DNA of 64,000 bases from Ctena decussata (lineage: Eukaryota; Mollusca; Bivalvia; Lucinida; Lucinidae): NCBI GenBank assembly GCA_963989385.1, contig OZ022511.1, positions 7,316,001-7,380,000 on the forward strand, read 5' to 3'. How positions within the stretch are numbered: position 1 is the stretch's first letter; each line of letters begins with the position of its first letter. Position numbers and translations under genes: made by a program. Positions 11,656 through 22,003 of this stretch are shown piece after piece. Below the pieces are notes generated by a model. It saw only the letters and a program-made list of their open reading frames with translations, searched no databases and had not been told where the DNA came from.

Positions 11656-12884
11656 TGTTAGAAACTTGCAAAAGTAACAATTTATTTATCTTGAACGGTA
11701 GATGCGGAAAAGATAAGGGTGTGGGTACATTTACGTTTAAAAACGTTTCTGTAATAGATTATACAATTGCTACTGTGCAATCTTTGAAATTTGTTTCCGA
11801 CTTCGAAATAGTTGAACTTGATTCTATTTATACCGATAATCATTCTCTTCTTAAAACAACTTTAAAATTTGATAAAATTACACCAAAGACAAAATCGACA
11901 ACGAAAAACAATTCAATAAAGAGGCCAAAATGGCAGGAGAATAAAAAATCGGATTTTATCCGTAACCTAAATTGCCAAAAAATAGATGAGGTCAAGTCAT
12001 ATTTACAGCATGCACGAGAAAATATAGCAAATATCGACAAGGGAAATATAAATAACATCTGCTTAAAAATTTCGGAAATATTCTCAGTATCGGCAGATAA
12101 TAGCTTTAGGAATTCAGATACATCATGTAACTTGGACGAAAATGCCAATCAAAAGCGCTGGTTTGGGTTTCAGTGTCAGTCGGCACGGAAAAAATATCAT
12201 CTTGCGCGAAAAGCAAATCACCTTAATCCATCTCGCACTAATAAAACGAACCTTAAGCACGCGAGCCAGAGTTATAAACGTACAATTAATTTTCATTTAA
12301 ATAAATTTAATCGAAGCATGCAAGATAAATTACGTAATATTAAAAGCAAAAATCCAAAAGAGTTTTGGAAAATTATAAACAGTCTTGAGCGTAAAAATGA
12401 TGAACAAAATATTACCCTAGAATCTTTGTACGACTATTTTAAAGACCTAAACGAAAATAATGATAATAATAATGATAATAACGAAATAAATATTGATATT
12501 ACGGACGACGATGAAATTCTTAACTCATCTATAACAGAGTTCGAAATTTTAAAATGTCTAAAATCCTTAAAAAACAACAAGTGCTCGGCTAATGACAGAA
12601 TAATCAATGAATACCTTAAATGCAGTTCGGAAAAAATGATCCCTCTTTATGTTTCTCTCTTCAATTTGGTGTTAGATACCGGCATTATTCCTGATTCATG
12701 GCTTGAGGGTATCATAAGACCAATTTATAAACGCAGTGGAGATCCGCAACAGCCAGAAAATTATAGACCGATCACGATACTAAGTTGCTTTGGCAAATTG
12801 TTCACCGCAATTCTTAACGTTAGACTAAATAATTTTCTTGAAGAGCACAATATTTTAGAAGAAAACCAGGCTGGGTTTTTGAGA
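11653..12884 (+). pseudogene. LINE fragment: endonuclease C-terminus to start of RT
   Basis: A frame open from 11361 to 12947 is a fusion. Codons before about 11653 belong to the dispersed repeat. The LINE part starts with SNNLFILNGRCGKDKG and SVIDY, the end of an APE-type endonuclease, passes through a basic Asn-rich linker with FWKIINSLERK, and reaches the first RT blocks (NNKCSANDRIINEYLK, NYRPITILSCFGKLF, NQAGF). It then breaks off near 12884; catalytic RT blocks and C-terminus are missing. Truncation at both ends without internal stops suggests a fairly young fragment moved by rearrangement. Confidence 0.8.
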
Positions 12885-13109
12885 CGGCTTTTGTTTCTCC
12901 ACATTTATACAGGTCATGGTTCTTTTGGGTCCCGTTTTGCCCTGTAAGGAGGGTAGCAGCGTTCATTTTTGTGATGAAAAGGTATTTACCGTCTCAGAAC
13001 TGCCCTCGAAACCCCGCGTATCCTGTCTATACAATGCTTAAAGTTCCAAGATCATGTAGACGCCGATATACTTTTCGTAAACGTATATACCGTAAACTTT
13101 CTAAGTATT
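12885..13109. other. unique-looking DNA after the truncated LINE
   Basis: No repeat or gene recognised. Confidence 0.3.
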
Positions 13110-13500
13110 TGGACAGATAGGTCTGAGCGGACGGTGCAGACCCAAATCAGACTGATCACAAAGGAGCAGGCTGATCAGAGTCTGCACTGTTTGCCATTCC
13201 ATCTGCAACTTTTAGATGCATCTCTGCGTTGTAAAACCAGTTTCACTTTGGATGTTTTGGATGTCCCAATTTTTGGATTTTTACGGTTATCTGACCAAAG
13301 AATGGGATGTGACTCGTTCGCATCAGAGCTTTTGCTTGAGCCAGTTCTACCTAATAATATTTTCGAACCGTGTCGACTCGGATGAGACTGTGCTAACGCG
13401 ACTGCTTATTCGTGCCTTCACTGGTTATTCTTAGTCTCCACACTGTCAATCCCATTCATGTTTGTCCTTATAATCAGTCCTTTGGGGCGGATCAAATCAA
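13110..13500. repeat. MITE-like repeat with GATCAGACTG-type units
   Basis: Contains CAGACTGATCACAAAGGAGC and GCTGATCAGAGTCTGCACTG. It is related to the shorter pieces at 31.1 and 60.8 kb rather than to the GAGCCGCGACACGA family. Confidence 0.4.
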
Positions 13501-14092
13501 GCCTTCAGTGTGATCCCTGGGCCTGATTAAGTTACAATGTACATTCAGCCAGTAATAGTGTCACTCTTTTTCCTGCACAAGCTTTTGTGTCGCACGAAGG
13601 CTTCATATGACCGTCATTATTTGTTTTACTACATTCGCAACAGAAACTCAAACTGACCTTGTTGAGAATGTAATTATTCCTTTCATTCGTTATTGAAACT
13701 CTTTTGAAAGTATAGTAAACATTGTCCATTCACACTTCACCCTAGTACATATTAGTATAAATTTCACGTGCTTGTCGTGACCCTTTATGTAAATTTGTTC
13801 TGGCTGGCTGACAGCTCACGTGACTATATTGTGCGATGTGCCATCACACGGGTATTTATGAATGGACAATAGTTTACTATGCAAAATATCTACCAATTTC
13901 TCTTTACTAAGCATCGTTTATGTAAAACGAGTTTTAAATGCATGTGTGCATGCGCCTTATCGGTAGAAAGAATTTCTGGCTTATTGCATTGTTGGGCTTG
14001 TGACTACCGATCTTCAATAAATTCGAGTAAAACTCGTATTACGTATAGATGAGCATTCGATATATCGTTTAGCCTCATGAACTGTACACTCC

Positions 14093-14095
<3 letters not shown>
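13501..14095. other. no recognised feature
   Basis: Short ORFs only; no repeat match noticed. Confidence 0.3.

Positions 14096-14127
<32 letters not shown>
14096..14127 (+). repeat. (CT)n microsatellite
   Basis: About 14 CT units. Confidence 0.95.
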
Positions 14128-14129
<2 letters not shown>

Positions 14130-14149
14130 ATATTACTATGTTATTTAAG

Positions 14150-14424
14150 GCAGAGTTAAACTTGTTGGGAAGATTGCTCAGGCTTGGTTGGATGTAACCT
14201 TGAGTATAGCCCATGTATTTAATACATGGCTAACCTTGAGGTTGACTTTAAGCTGGATATCTGAGCAATCGGCCCGTTACGTTCTTTACAACCGCCAAGC
14301 AAACTTGTTATGTCCGTCACTGTGCAATCGTATTATGTATGTACCTTTTCTCATATGCCACCTGTGAGTGGCCTGAGATTCTATTCTAAATAAAGATTTG
14401 TTCTGTTCTGTTCTGTTCTGTTCT
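14150..14424 (+). repeat. retroposon 3' end with (TTCTG)n tail
   Basis: Ends in CTAAATAAAGATTTG followed by five TTCTG-type pentamers. The body has a weak inverted repeat around GCTCAGGCTTGG and CCAAGC-like segments. Probably a LINE or SINE 3' terminus. Confidence 0.5.
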
Positions 14425-14876
14425 GCAAAACTTTCTGTTCCTTATTTTTGAGACCAAAATTCGATAAAACAGGCAATGCTATGCGATGGGACATTCATTG
14501 GAATTTTGGACACAGGTATTGGTTTATAAAGAATTTTATGCTTGACCGTTTGAAATGCTTTGTAGCGGAGAAAAGGGCACTTTCTCCAACTTAAACGCAG
14601 ATTCTCCTTTCAGTCTGTGATCCAGAGCATTACTTTTAAGGTATGTTGTAGGTCGAAATCAAGGTTATCCCATAGCATTGTCGGGTTCTTGTTAGTAGCC
14701 ACTTTTTTGAACCCGACAATCCTATGCGATAACCTTGATTTCGACCTAAAACATACCTTAAAAGTAATGCTTATAAACCAATACCTGTGTCCAAAATTCC
14801 AATGAATGTCCCATCGCATAGCATTGCCTGTTTTATCGAATTTTGGTCTCAAAAATAAGGAACAGAAAGTTTTGCC
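14424..14876. repeat. nested palindrome at the end of the dispersed repeat
   Basis: Outer arms 14426-14530 and 14772-14875 are complementary, as are inner arms 14628-14693 and 14703-14770. About 95 bases of unpaired sequence sit inside the left half. The inner arms carry CAAGGTTATC and GATAACCTTG. The whole could fold into one long hairpin. Confidence 0.8.
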
Positions 14877-15735
14877 CCATTGGTATATGCGATGAATGAG
14901 CTGGATTGGTGGCCGTGTGCACAATGTAATTAAACAAAGAAAGTGGGACGAATGTAAGTACCCAATTGACAAACTAGCATTACTTTCGTACCATTTATAT
15001 AGTTCTAACAGAAGCTTTGCAGTGCAAATGATTGACTGATAATTCAATCCCCTGATTGCTGGAGTCGTTATTTTCATTTTAATTAGCATGCTTAATGCAG
15101 CAGAGGCATTGTACAGCTAAGTGTACGAATCTGAAAGCTGTGCGAATCTGTACCATGCCATGCTACTACATTATTTACGTTATAAAACAGTTAAAAACTG
15201 TCATTGGTGGCACAGCATAAAACAATCTCCTGCACCGCCACCTATCGCCTTCAGCACCACCGATCTCCTGGATCACGAATTCCACAAAAACTTTCATTAT
15301 CTGGGCTGAAAGAAGGTAGCAAATTCTGTTTAGGCTCGTAACTGGTACTTATATGAGAGACCTTTAATATACAGGTAATAGATGAAAACAAAAATACTCG
15401 GCGACTTCAGGAATGCAAATCTGAAATGTTTGCATGCCAATAAAACGGCCACTATCACGACCTCGCTCCGGGAAAATATGGAAATATGTTGTATAACTAA
15501 GAATCTGGCTTCGATCGAGACTCGTATTCATAGAAAAACGATTGAAGGGTTGCATGACATTTTCCTTTTCTTTTGTTTTACGCTGGAAAAGAATATATCC
15601 CTTTTAAACCGAGACACCTACCTTTCGTGACCTTTATTTTCGAATCGCCTGCAGAACCACCGGAAATCTCCTGCACATTTTCCTATACACAACACGGTGT
15701 TGTGCTGACGGAGATAAGCGGCCGTGGTCTTGGAA
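14876..15735 (-). repeat. dispersed repeat, uninterrupted inverted copy
   Basis: Read on the minus strand, 15730-15424 matches 5556-5883 and 15417-14876 matches 11102-11655, in the same order and orientation. It therefore shows the empty arrangement of the repeat split by the 5.2-kb insertion. Confidence 0.75.
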
Positions 15736-16100
15736 AGTAAAATGTTCGGGAACCAAATTTCAAGTTTATTCAACGCTTAAACAATTTTGTTTATTTCCTA
15801 TGTTAAGTTTTTTATGTAGAGATCATTTCGACGATTCAAAGTTAAAAAACAATTGATTTAGTCAGAGAATTTTATATTTGACAGCCTCTAGTTTCAAGGA
15901 GACACGCTTCTCATCGGAGGGTTGGAGTGCTACGAGCAAATAGCAAAAGATGGATGAAAACGATGGAAAAGAAAATTGATATAATGAAACATAAAGTTTA
16001 CTTTATGTAATATGTATGTATTTATGTGAATGAATTTTGAAAATAAAGATTAAAACATAGAAATTTTTTTGTGCGTATCTAAAAGTATTGAAAACCAAAT
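15736..16100. other. no recognised feature
   Basis: AT-rich, with an AATAAAGATTAAAAC stretch near 16045 that could be a retroposon end. Confidence 0.3.
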
Positions 16101-16102
16101 GA

Positions 16103-16336
16103 GCCGCGACACAAGAAAACCAACAATGTGGTTGTGCGCCCAGCGCAGACTCAGATCAGCCTGGGCATCCGCCAGTCTTATCAGAGTCTTCGCTGTCCGC
16201 ATGGAGAGAGCTTAGACCCCTAGTTATCCTCTGAGCGCCTAGCGGCAAGTCTGATCAGACTGAGCGAATGCCCAGGCTGATCTGAGTCTGCGCTGGGGCG
16301 CAAAACCACATTGTTGGTTTTATCGTGTCGCGGCTT
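16103..16336. mobile_element. GAGCCGCGACACGA foldback MITE, copy 1
   Basis: The two halves are near-complementary: GAGCCGCGACAC, a CCAACAATGTGG block and GCGCAGACTCAGATCAGCC on the left, and their complements on the right. Related copies lie at 20.55, 49.70, 50.39, 53.08 and 54.88 kb. It is non-coding, and at some copies a TA flank hints at Tc1/mariner-type mobilisation. Confidence 0.75.
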
Positions 16337-16396
16337 AAAGGCAGGATTTCTCTGCCGAGGGGTCATATTCCCAGCAATAGCATATCTTACCTGTAC

Positions 16397-16478
16397 AGTT
16401 CAGTTCAGTTCAATTCTCCTATCGACGTTGCCCAAGTGGCTCAACGGTTCGTAACCATAGCTGCACACTATGTACAGG
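16397..16478 (-). repeat. retroposon 3' end with pentamer tail, copy 3
   Basis: Same unit as 4932-5016, with CAGTTCAGTTCAATTCTCC and the CAAGTGGCTCAACGG core. Confidence 0.6.
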
Positions 16479-16597
16479 TAAAGGTGTGCAAATTTATTTG
16501 ACCCATCAGTGGACCAGAATTACCAGTTTTAATAATCTCATTGGCTGATTGGAGGTGTTGACATTATGTGATCAAGAGACAGAATGACACTGTTCAC

Positions 16598-16668
16598 TTC
16601 ACTACGATTCTCCTAACGACGTTCCCCAAGTGGTTCAACGGAACGTAACCATAGTTGCACACACTTGA
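16598..16668 (-). repeat. retroposon 3' end, copy 4, tail decayed
   Basis: Carries GATTCTCCTAACGACGTTCC and the CAAGTGGTTCAACGG core, but lacks a clear pentamer tail. Confidence 0.5.
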
Positions 16669-16929
16669 ATGATACTGTGGAAGCATATCCTTCTTATATA
16701 GTCCACTCCTGCCTTTAAATATTGTCGCACTCATAGCTCTGTGCTCTATGTCTTAACCGAGTGTAGACCAGTCCAACATCTTTGGTGGTCTGTTCCGTTT
16801 CCAAAAAAAAAAGATGTTCCGAATCTCGATTCAGACAGTGTCATTACAACCGTCTCGAAGAGTTGGTATTATCCCTTTATCACCTTTGCCTCTTCTTATC
16901 TGGAGCACTGCAAATAATGTAACTATGGA

Positions 16930-17119
16930 TGGATGACTTGAGATTTTACGTCCTTTTTAACAGTATTTGAGCCATGTCAGGACGATAGGAGGGTGATATG
17001 AAAGACTCTGTGCAGTGGAACACGTTTTCGACTGAAAGATTTCCGGCTACAGAGGTTCTTGGAACCGGGACCGCTACAGCGACAAGCCGGCGCTTAACCT
17101 ACTGGGTCACCGGGGCTCC
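16930..17119 (-). mobile_element. tRNA-headed SINE, family B, copy 1
   Basis: The minus strand starts with a tRNA-like head from 17119 (GGAGCCCCGGTGACCC) with a B-box-like GGTTCC, then a body shared with 54175-54370 including the TTTTACGTC and AGTATTT blocks. The head is more decayed than in the second copy. Confidence 0.55.
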
Positions 17120-17229
17120 TCTGCATATAACTCACCTTTATCCAGAGTTACGTAGCTGTCTCGTATTGGTTTTCCTCTTTTACGGCAGCATTTGGATTTC
17201 CTCAGTTCTCGCCGTTCGGTGATAGCGGA

Positions 17230-17750
17230 ATTAAGAGTGATGAATGCTTCACACGTTGATTGGTCCAGATTTCTGTCAAGAAAATGATTATCGTAAAGAT
17301 TCTAAAGTTTAGGTTACCCAAAACAATTAACGTAGTTGTCCTAAAAATGGACTGTTTTAAGACTACAGTAACGCGTCCAAAAATTTCAGATAAAATGGCA
17401 TACCCTATAGACCCTTATCAGACTGTTCCTGTAAGAGCAGCCTGATACTGGATGAGTCAGATGGTTTCCGATTGATCAGAAATTCGTAATTTTGGGTGTC
17501 CCAGAAATTAATCTTGAGATACATGCAGTTAATTTTCATGTCTGTTAGTATACAACAAAACCATATTTTCTTTAGGGAAAGACCATCATATTTGCACAGC
17601 GGACTTGCACATGTGGCACAAATTAATGGTCAGGAGAACCATCCGTGGGACTAAAAAATTGCTAAAATTCATTCCTGACTGGCTTTTAGACCTCATTCTC
17701 AACCCTTTGGTTGGCCAGTCAATATAACTTCCCGCTGACTTTTTCCTTTC
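17230..17750. other. no supported feature
   Basis: A plus-strand frame of about 50 codons from a TTTCTTTAG acceptor at 17575 is open, but it could be chance. Confidence 0.3.
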
Positions 17751-17751
17751 C

Positions 17752-17775
17752 TTTTTTTTTTTTTTTTTTTTTTTC
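17752..17775 (+). repeat. poly(T) tract
   Basis: About 24 T ending in CAG. Confidence 0.9.
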
Positions 17776-17817
17776 AGTATTTTATCATTTAGCAAATGTA
17801 ATATTTTTGAATTAATT

Positions 17818-18047
17818 GACCGAGGCCAAACGATGTTATATCAAACAGTGGAAACTAACATCGACTTCAGCCTTCGGCCTCGGTCGATATTGGTTTCCAC
17901 TGGTCAATATAACGTGTCAACCTCCGAACCAGGTACTAATTGTAAAATGTAAACGAGTATTCTAATGCACTAACGAATATAATGTGACGTCTGATTGGAT
18001 AACGCCAAACATTTGCGACAGTATACTCTGCGATATACTGTCGCAAA
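17818..18047. repeat. imperfect inverted repeats and a short hairpin
   Basis: GACCGAGGC at 17819 pairs with GCCTCGGTC near 17876, and CAGTGGAAAC with GTTTCCACTG. A separate hairpin TTTGCGACAGTATA / TATACTGTCGCAAA lies at 18011-18047. Confidence 0.6.
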
Positions 18048-18146
18048 ACCGACGTCATTAAGTAACATCGCTTCTCATTGGCTGACGTTTGGTTTTACGT
18101 TGCTGGCAGCGCTTGAAATGGGTGCAAATAGTACATTACAAGGTGA

Positions 18147-18309
18147 GTGAGTGAGTGAACTCGGGTTTAACGTCCCACCAACAACGAGGTCATATGGAGA
18201 CGGGACCTCGGTTTAAAGTCTCATCCGAAAGACCGGAGAAGCGGGGGTTCGAACTTGCGATCCCTGGATTGGTAGTCCGGAGTGTTATCCACTACACTAC
18301 AGCCGCTCT
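18147..18309 (-). mobile_element. tRNA-headed SINE with (TCAC)n tail, family C
   Basis: The minus strand begins GAGCGGCTGTAGTGTAGTGG (A-box-like) and has AGTTCGAACCCC (B box), then a short body and a TCAC-repeat tail. A 15-bp target-site duplication is visible: TACATTACAAGGTGA at 18132-18146 and TACATTTCAAGGTGA at 18310-18324, differing at one base. The insertion is thus well bounded. Confidence 0.8.
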
Positions 18310-18366
18310 TACATTTCAAGGTGAAAATGTAGGAAAGTGCATCAGAATGGGGATAACTGTATTGAA

Positions 18367-18498
18367 AATTGTAATTTGGGGAGGTAAATCATCGGTTTTT
18401 ATGGTCACAAATTGCGTTTTACGGCTCTGCAGCGCGTCGCCGTAAAACGAAATTTCCGACCATAAAACCGATGATTTACCTCCCCAAATGACAATTTT
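18367..18498. repeat. palindrome with ~45-bp arms
   Basis: TTTGGGGAGGTAAATCATCG on the left pairs with CGATGATTTACCTCCCCAAA on the right, with a further CGTTTTACGGC / GCCGTAAAACG pair inside. Probably a foldback MITE. Confidence 0.75.
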
Positions 18499-18639
18499 AA
18501 GACAGTTTTCCCCTAATTCTATTATTTTCTAAGTTTGCCTGCTATTACAAACAGTATGGATTCCAAAATCCGCTGTCTAGGTACATGATTTATCAGCTGG
18601 GTGTAATGGCTCCTTCCTTGGTAAGGTTCAAAATTATAT

Positions 18640-18688
18640 TACGTGCGTTCCCGACGACGCGAAGCGTCGTCGTGCGGAACGCACGACT
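18640..18688. repeat. GC-rich short palindrome
   Basis: GTGCGTTCC...GACGACG pairs with CGTCGTC...GGAACGCAC. Confidence 0.7.
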
Positions 18689-18944
18689 ATAGACTGAGGT
18701 TGTTAGTTCGTTTGTCGTGTCCCCATAGGCGCAAGATCGAGAAAACGCTTGCATTTCAATGCTTTTGCGATGATCAAGCAAGGAGCGCGTCTCAGATTTC
18801 GGTCATTCAGTCCACCTCGGCTACCTTTCGCGATAAACTGGTCCCAGGTTGGCCAATAATCAATGGATATGACTACTTATCAGGTAGAGAACCAATCTAC
18901 CTTGGCGACGTCAGGAAGGATTTTCATTGGCCAAGTTGATCACA

Positions 18945-20195
18945 TGATACCATATATACAATATCATAGAAAGAATAAGTGCAGCCCGAAGGACCTTGTA
19001 TGCCCTGATGAAAACTGGGGTTCATGGTACGAGTGGACTAAATCCGAAGATCTCCTTTAGGATATACCAGGTCTATGTGATTCCCAGGTTGTTGTACGGT
19101 CTGGAGACATTGTCGCTGACTGACACCCAAGTCGGTCAATTACAACGGTTCCACGTATCAACTCTGAAGAAACTACAATCGTTACCAGAGCGGACGGTCT
19201 CTTCGGCAGTACAGCTGCTGTTGGGCGCTCTTCCAATACAGGCCGAACTACATAAGAGGCAGTTAAGTCTACTCCACTCCATTGCCCGTTCTAGAAATGA
19301 GAAGATAAAGGGGTTGATGGCTCGACAGCTGACACTTAAATGCCAGGGTAGTTTCTTTTGTAAGGTTGAATGCATCTTGGATATGTATAACCTTCCTCAG
19401 CCCTCCTGTCTTGAAAATTATACAAAGTTCTCCTGGAAAAAGATCACTCGTGAGTCAATATGTCAGTTCTGGACCCAGCGTTTGGTTGCAGATGCACAGA
19501 CGAGGTCTACCCTGGTTAACTGTAATCTTACTTCGATGGCGGTGGGTGTTACTCATACAGTATGGGAATCAGCTGCAAACAATGTGCATGATATTAGAAG
19601 AAGTGTCACTAAAGTACGTATGATGACAGGAGTATATATGCTTCAGTCCACAAAAGCTAGATTCAATCAGTACAGTGTGGATGAGACCTGTCCGCTGTGT
19701 AGACTCGGCCCAGAAGACTTACCTCATGTTCTCCTTCGTTGCCCTGCTCTGGCTGAGATTAGAGACTCGTCATTGAAAGATATCAGGGTGTTCCTGGCTA
19801 GTCAGTTTGGTCAGCAATTCTGGGCATCACGATCAAGGACGGAGTTGGTGAAGATTCTGCTAGATAGTCACAACCTGATGAGCTTGCAGGGGGCCCGTGT
19901 TGCAGAGGAGGTCTTGTTGCAGCTGGAGGCTCTGAGTCGTAGGTACTGTTTCCGGTTGCATGCAAAAAGGTTGCAACTATACAGAAGTTTGTCCAATTAA
20001 ACCATATCCCCGATTTATCAATGTGGCCGCCACCACAAGTCTAACCTGTCTGTACATAGTGTGTATATAGCTGCTATTCCTGGATTTACCTACTTATGTG
20101 AAACAACAAATCAACGTAAAACATCTACCGGTCAACGACCTGGGTGCGCCATTCTACTGGCGGGATTTACGGAAACAGAAACAGAAACAGATACC
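18945..20195 (+). pseudogene. 5'-truncated LINE with intact C-terminus and 3' tail
   Basis: The frame is open from about 18960 to a stop ending at 20000. It starts in the post-RT region (ISAARRTLYALMKTG, then IPRLLYGLE), passes a long helical region, and ends with a zinc motif CPLCRLGPEDLPHVLLRC (Cys-Cys-His-Cys) and a helical tail. The RT core is absent, so the copy is 5'-truncated, as usual after target-primed reverse transcription. About 170 bases of 3' UTR follow, ending in GAAACAGAAACAGAAACAG at 20172, a hexamer tail marking the true 3' end. No stop interrupts the remaining frame, so insertion looks recent. Confidence 0.85.
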
Positions 20196-20540
20196 GCTCG
20201 GCAATGCGGCTATTTTCAATCGGCCATTGGGAACATTTCGTCGCATCAAAGAGGATTTATTGATTTAAATAGGTTGTTTATCAGCTTGTAAGAACAGAAA
20301 TCATTTGAACTAGGCCTGTACGTTATAGGCAGTCTCAGTCGAGAGTGCGCAGCTATCTTGTTAATGAAATATTCAGGAAATCGAAGAGGAAAATGCATTA
20401 GTACTGGTGTTCGTATCCTATCCGTTTCGTACCCCATTCAGTCACGATAGTGTATCGCTTGAACTAGTCCTCGGTCAAACTGAATGGCACCCTGGTCATT
20501 CATACCAAACCCTGTACGTTTGATATGACTGTGATTTCAG
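20196..20540. other. no recognised feature
   Basis: Short ORFs only. Confidence 0.3.
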
Positions 20541-20544
20541 ATTT

Positions 20545-20880
20545 GAGCCGCGACACGACAAAGCCAACAAAGGGACATTGGTTGGTTGGTTGGTTGTTAC
20601 TAAGCCCCAATTGGCCGTAGTGGTCTCTCAGGTATGTTTCTCTAGGTATTCTTATTTAGGTTTCTTGCACCGAATGTTCTTTTCATGTGCGCCCACTGGA
20701 GACTTGGATCAGTCTGGGCATCAGTCTGATCAGATTCGCTTTCCGCATGAAGCTTGCTTACACGGCCTGCTTACACCTTTAGCTACCATTTAAGCACATA
20801 GCGAAGACTCCGATGAGACCTGAAGATTGGGCAGATGCTGATTTAAGTCTGCGCTGCTCCATGATTGGGCATTTTCTTCC
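20545..20880. mobile_element. GAGCCGCGACACGA foldback MITE, decayed copy 2
   Basis: Left end GAGCCGCGACACGACAAAG is clear. A (TTGG)n stretch near 20580 and diverged sequence interrupt it, and parts of the GATCAGACTG interior are recognisable. Confidence 0.55.
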
Positions 20881-21158
20881 AAATTTCAGGGGTCCGGCCC
20901 AAAATTTAGGGGCTTTGGGCAACTGTGCCCCTGTTAGTCTTTACCCCTGCTCAACCACTTTGTTGTTTTCTCTACATGTTACTGGGTGTAGATTCCACTT
21001 TAGCAGTCCCCAGGACTTTGCACATCTTCAACAGCGCATCGTCTATTGCACATGAGCCCAGGGCAATTGAGTTGTGTAGCGGGTTGTGGAGGCAGAAGCC
21101 CCCATCAAGAAATGTAAAAAAAAAAGAAAAAAGAATACATCAACTATACCAACAAAAC

Positions 21159-21536
21159 CGGTTACTAGAAATACCGGAATACACTTAATTACCGGAATAT
21201 ACCAAAATACACATATTTGTTTACCGAAATACACTTTATTTTGACCAGAATATAAATTATTTTATTTGAAATATGTCATTTAATATTTGCTGCATGTAAA
21301 TGCCTGCAAGTGACTGACCCTTACAAAGGCGCAAACCAGCTTGCAATCTGCACAGTGGTACCTATCCAATATTCATATGTTGGTCCATTTATTCTCACGA
21401 CCGATAAAAGATGGAAAATGGTATTTATTTAATTTATTCTGGCAATATTTAAGTTTATTTCGATAATATAAACGTATATTTTGGTGTATTCCGGTATATT
21501 CTGGTAATAAGGTAGATTCCGGTAATTCTAGTAACC
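21159..21536. mobile_element. 378-bp Mutator-like MITE with 10-bp target duplication
   Basis: Terminal inverted repeats of about 60 bp begin GGTTACTAGAA and end TTCTAGTAACC, with TACCGG and GGAATATACC blocks inside. The flanks CCAACAAAAC at 21149-21158 and 21537-21546 are identical 10-mers. A 9-11 bp duplication with long inverted repeats and a G-starting end fits Mutator-like elements. No ORF. One extra C lies between the left duplication and GGTTAC. Confidence 0.75.
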
Positions 21537-21621
21537 CCAACAAAACTTACTACCAATTCCTGGGGACCGCCAAAGTGGAAGTGTTCCTGTTTCTGGTGAG
21601 GCCAGTTTCTTAAAATTTGAG

Positions 21622-21895
21622 CTGGGTCGGGTAGTGCAGTCAGTAAGGCATGTGACTTATAAGCCAGAGTTTCTGCGTTTGATACTCATTCCGGCCACTT
21701 ACTAAGTTACTTTCATTTCTCCTGCTGCTGATTCAAGAAGGGCAGTTATCAGTTACTGGTAAAAGAGGAGCACTTGGTAATGGTTAACGGCTTAGGAGGT
21801 CTAAGCCTGCCCAGGAATAGTGATGTTAGGTTAACTGACCGTCCCGACATGACCATAGCTGTTTACCGTGAACGTTAAGCACTAAATCAGCCAAA
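21622..21895 (+). mobile_element. tRNA-headed SINE, family A, copy 1
   Basis: The head GCTGGGTCGGGTAGTGCAG is tRNA-like. The body shares GATTCAAGAAGGGCAGTT, TTAGGAGGTCTAAGCCTGCC and GACCGTCCCGACATGACCAT with the copies at 44.6, 49.8 and 61.5 kb. Its (TCAA)n tail is lost into a poly(C) run. Confidence 0.8.
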
Positions 21896-21898
21896 AAA

Positions 21899-21899
<1 letters not shown>

Positions 21900-21932
<33 letters not shown>
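21900..21932 (+). repeat. poly(C) tract of 33
   Basis: Directly visible; likely to be length-variable or an assembly risk. Confidence 0.95.
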
Positions 21933-21934
<2 letters not shown>

Positions 21935-21956
21935 CCAAAACTATTTTTTTTTCCAG

Positions 21957-22003
21957 ATTTGGATTCTTTGTCCAAATTCACCTACTTGAGAGCTCAAAAT
22001 TAG
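21957..22003 (+). CDS. tentative small internal exon of an unknown gene
   Basis: A CTATTTTTTTTTCCAG acceptor precedes and a GTTTGT donor follows. The 47-bp segment encodes FGFFVQIHLLESSKL, entering after two codon bases and leaving after one. The next candidate exon (24223-24278) starts with the matching two bases. The evidence is only splice-site and phase agreement. Confidence 0.25.

Noticed and set aside
11361..12947. 528-codon ORF as one gene
   Set aside because: It is a fusion of a non-coding dispersed repeat, a LINE fragment and trailing DNA; only the middle has recognisable domains.
17560..17740. Plus-strand exon candidate after TTTCTTTAG
   Set aside because: About 50 open codons ending at a stop, with no homology recognised and no partner exon; chance is likely.
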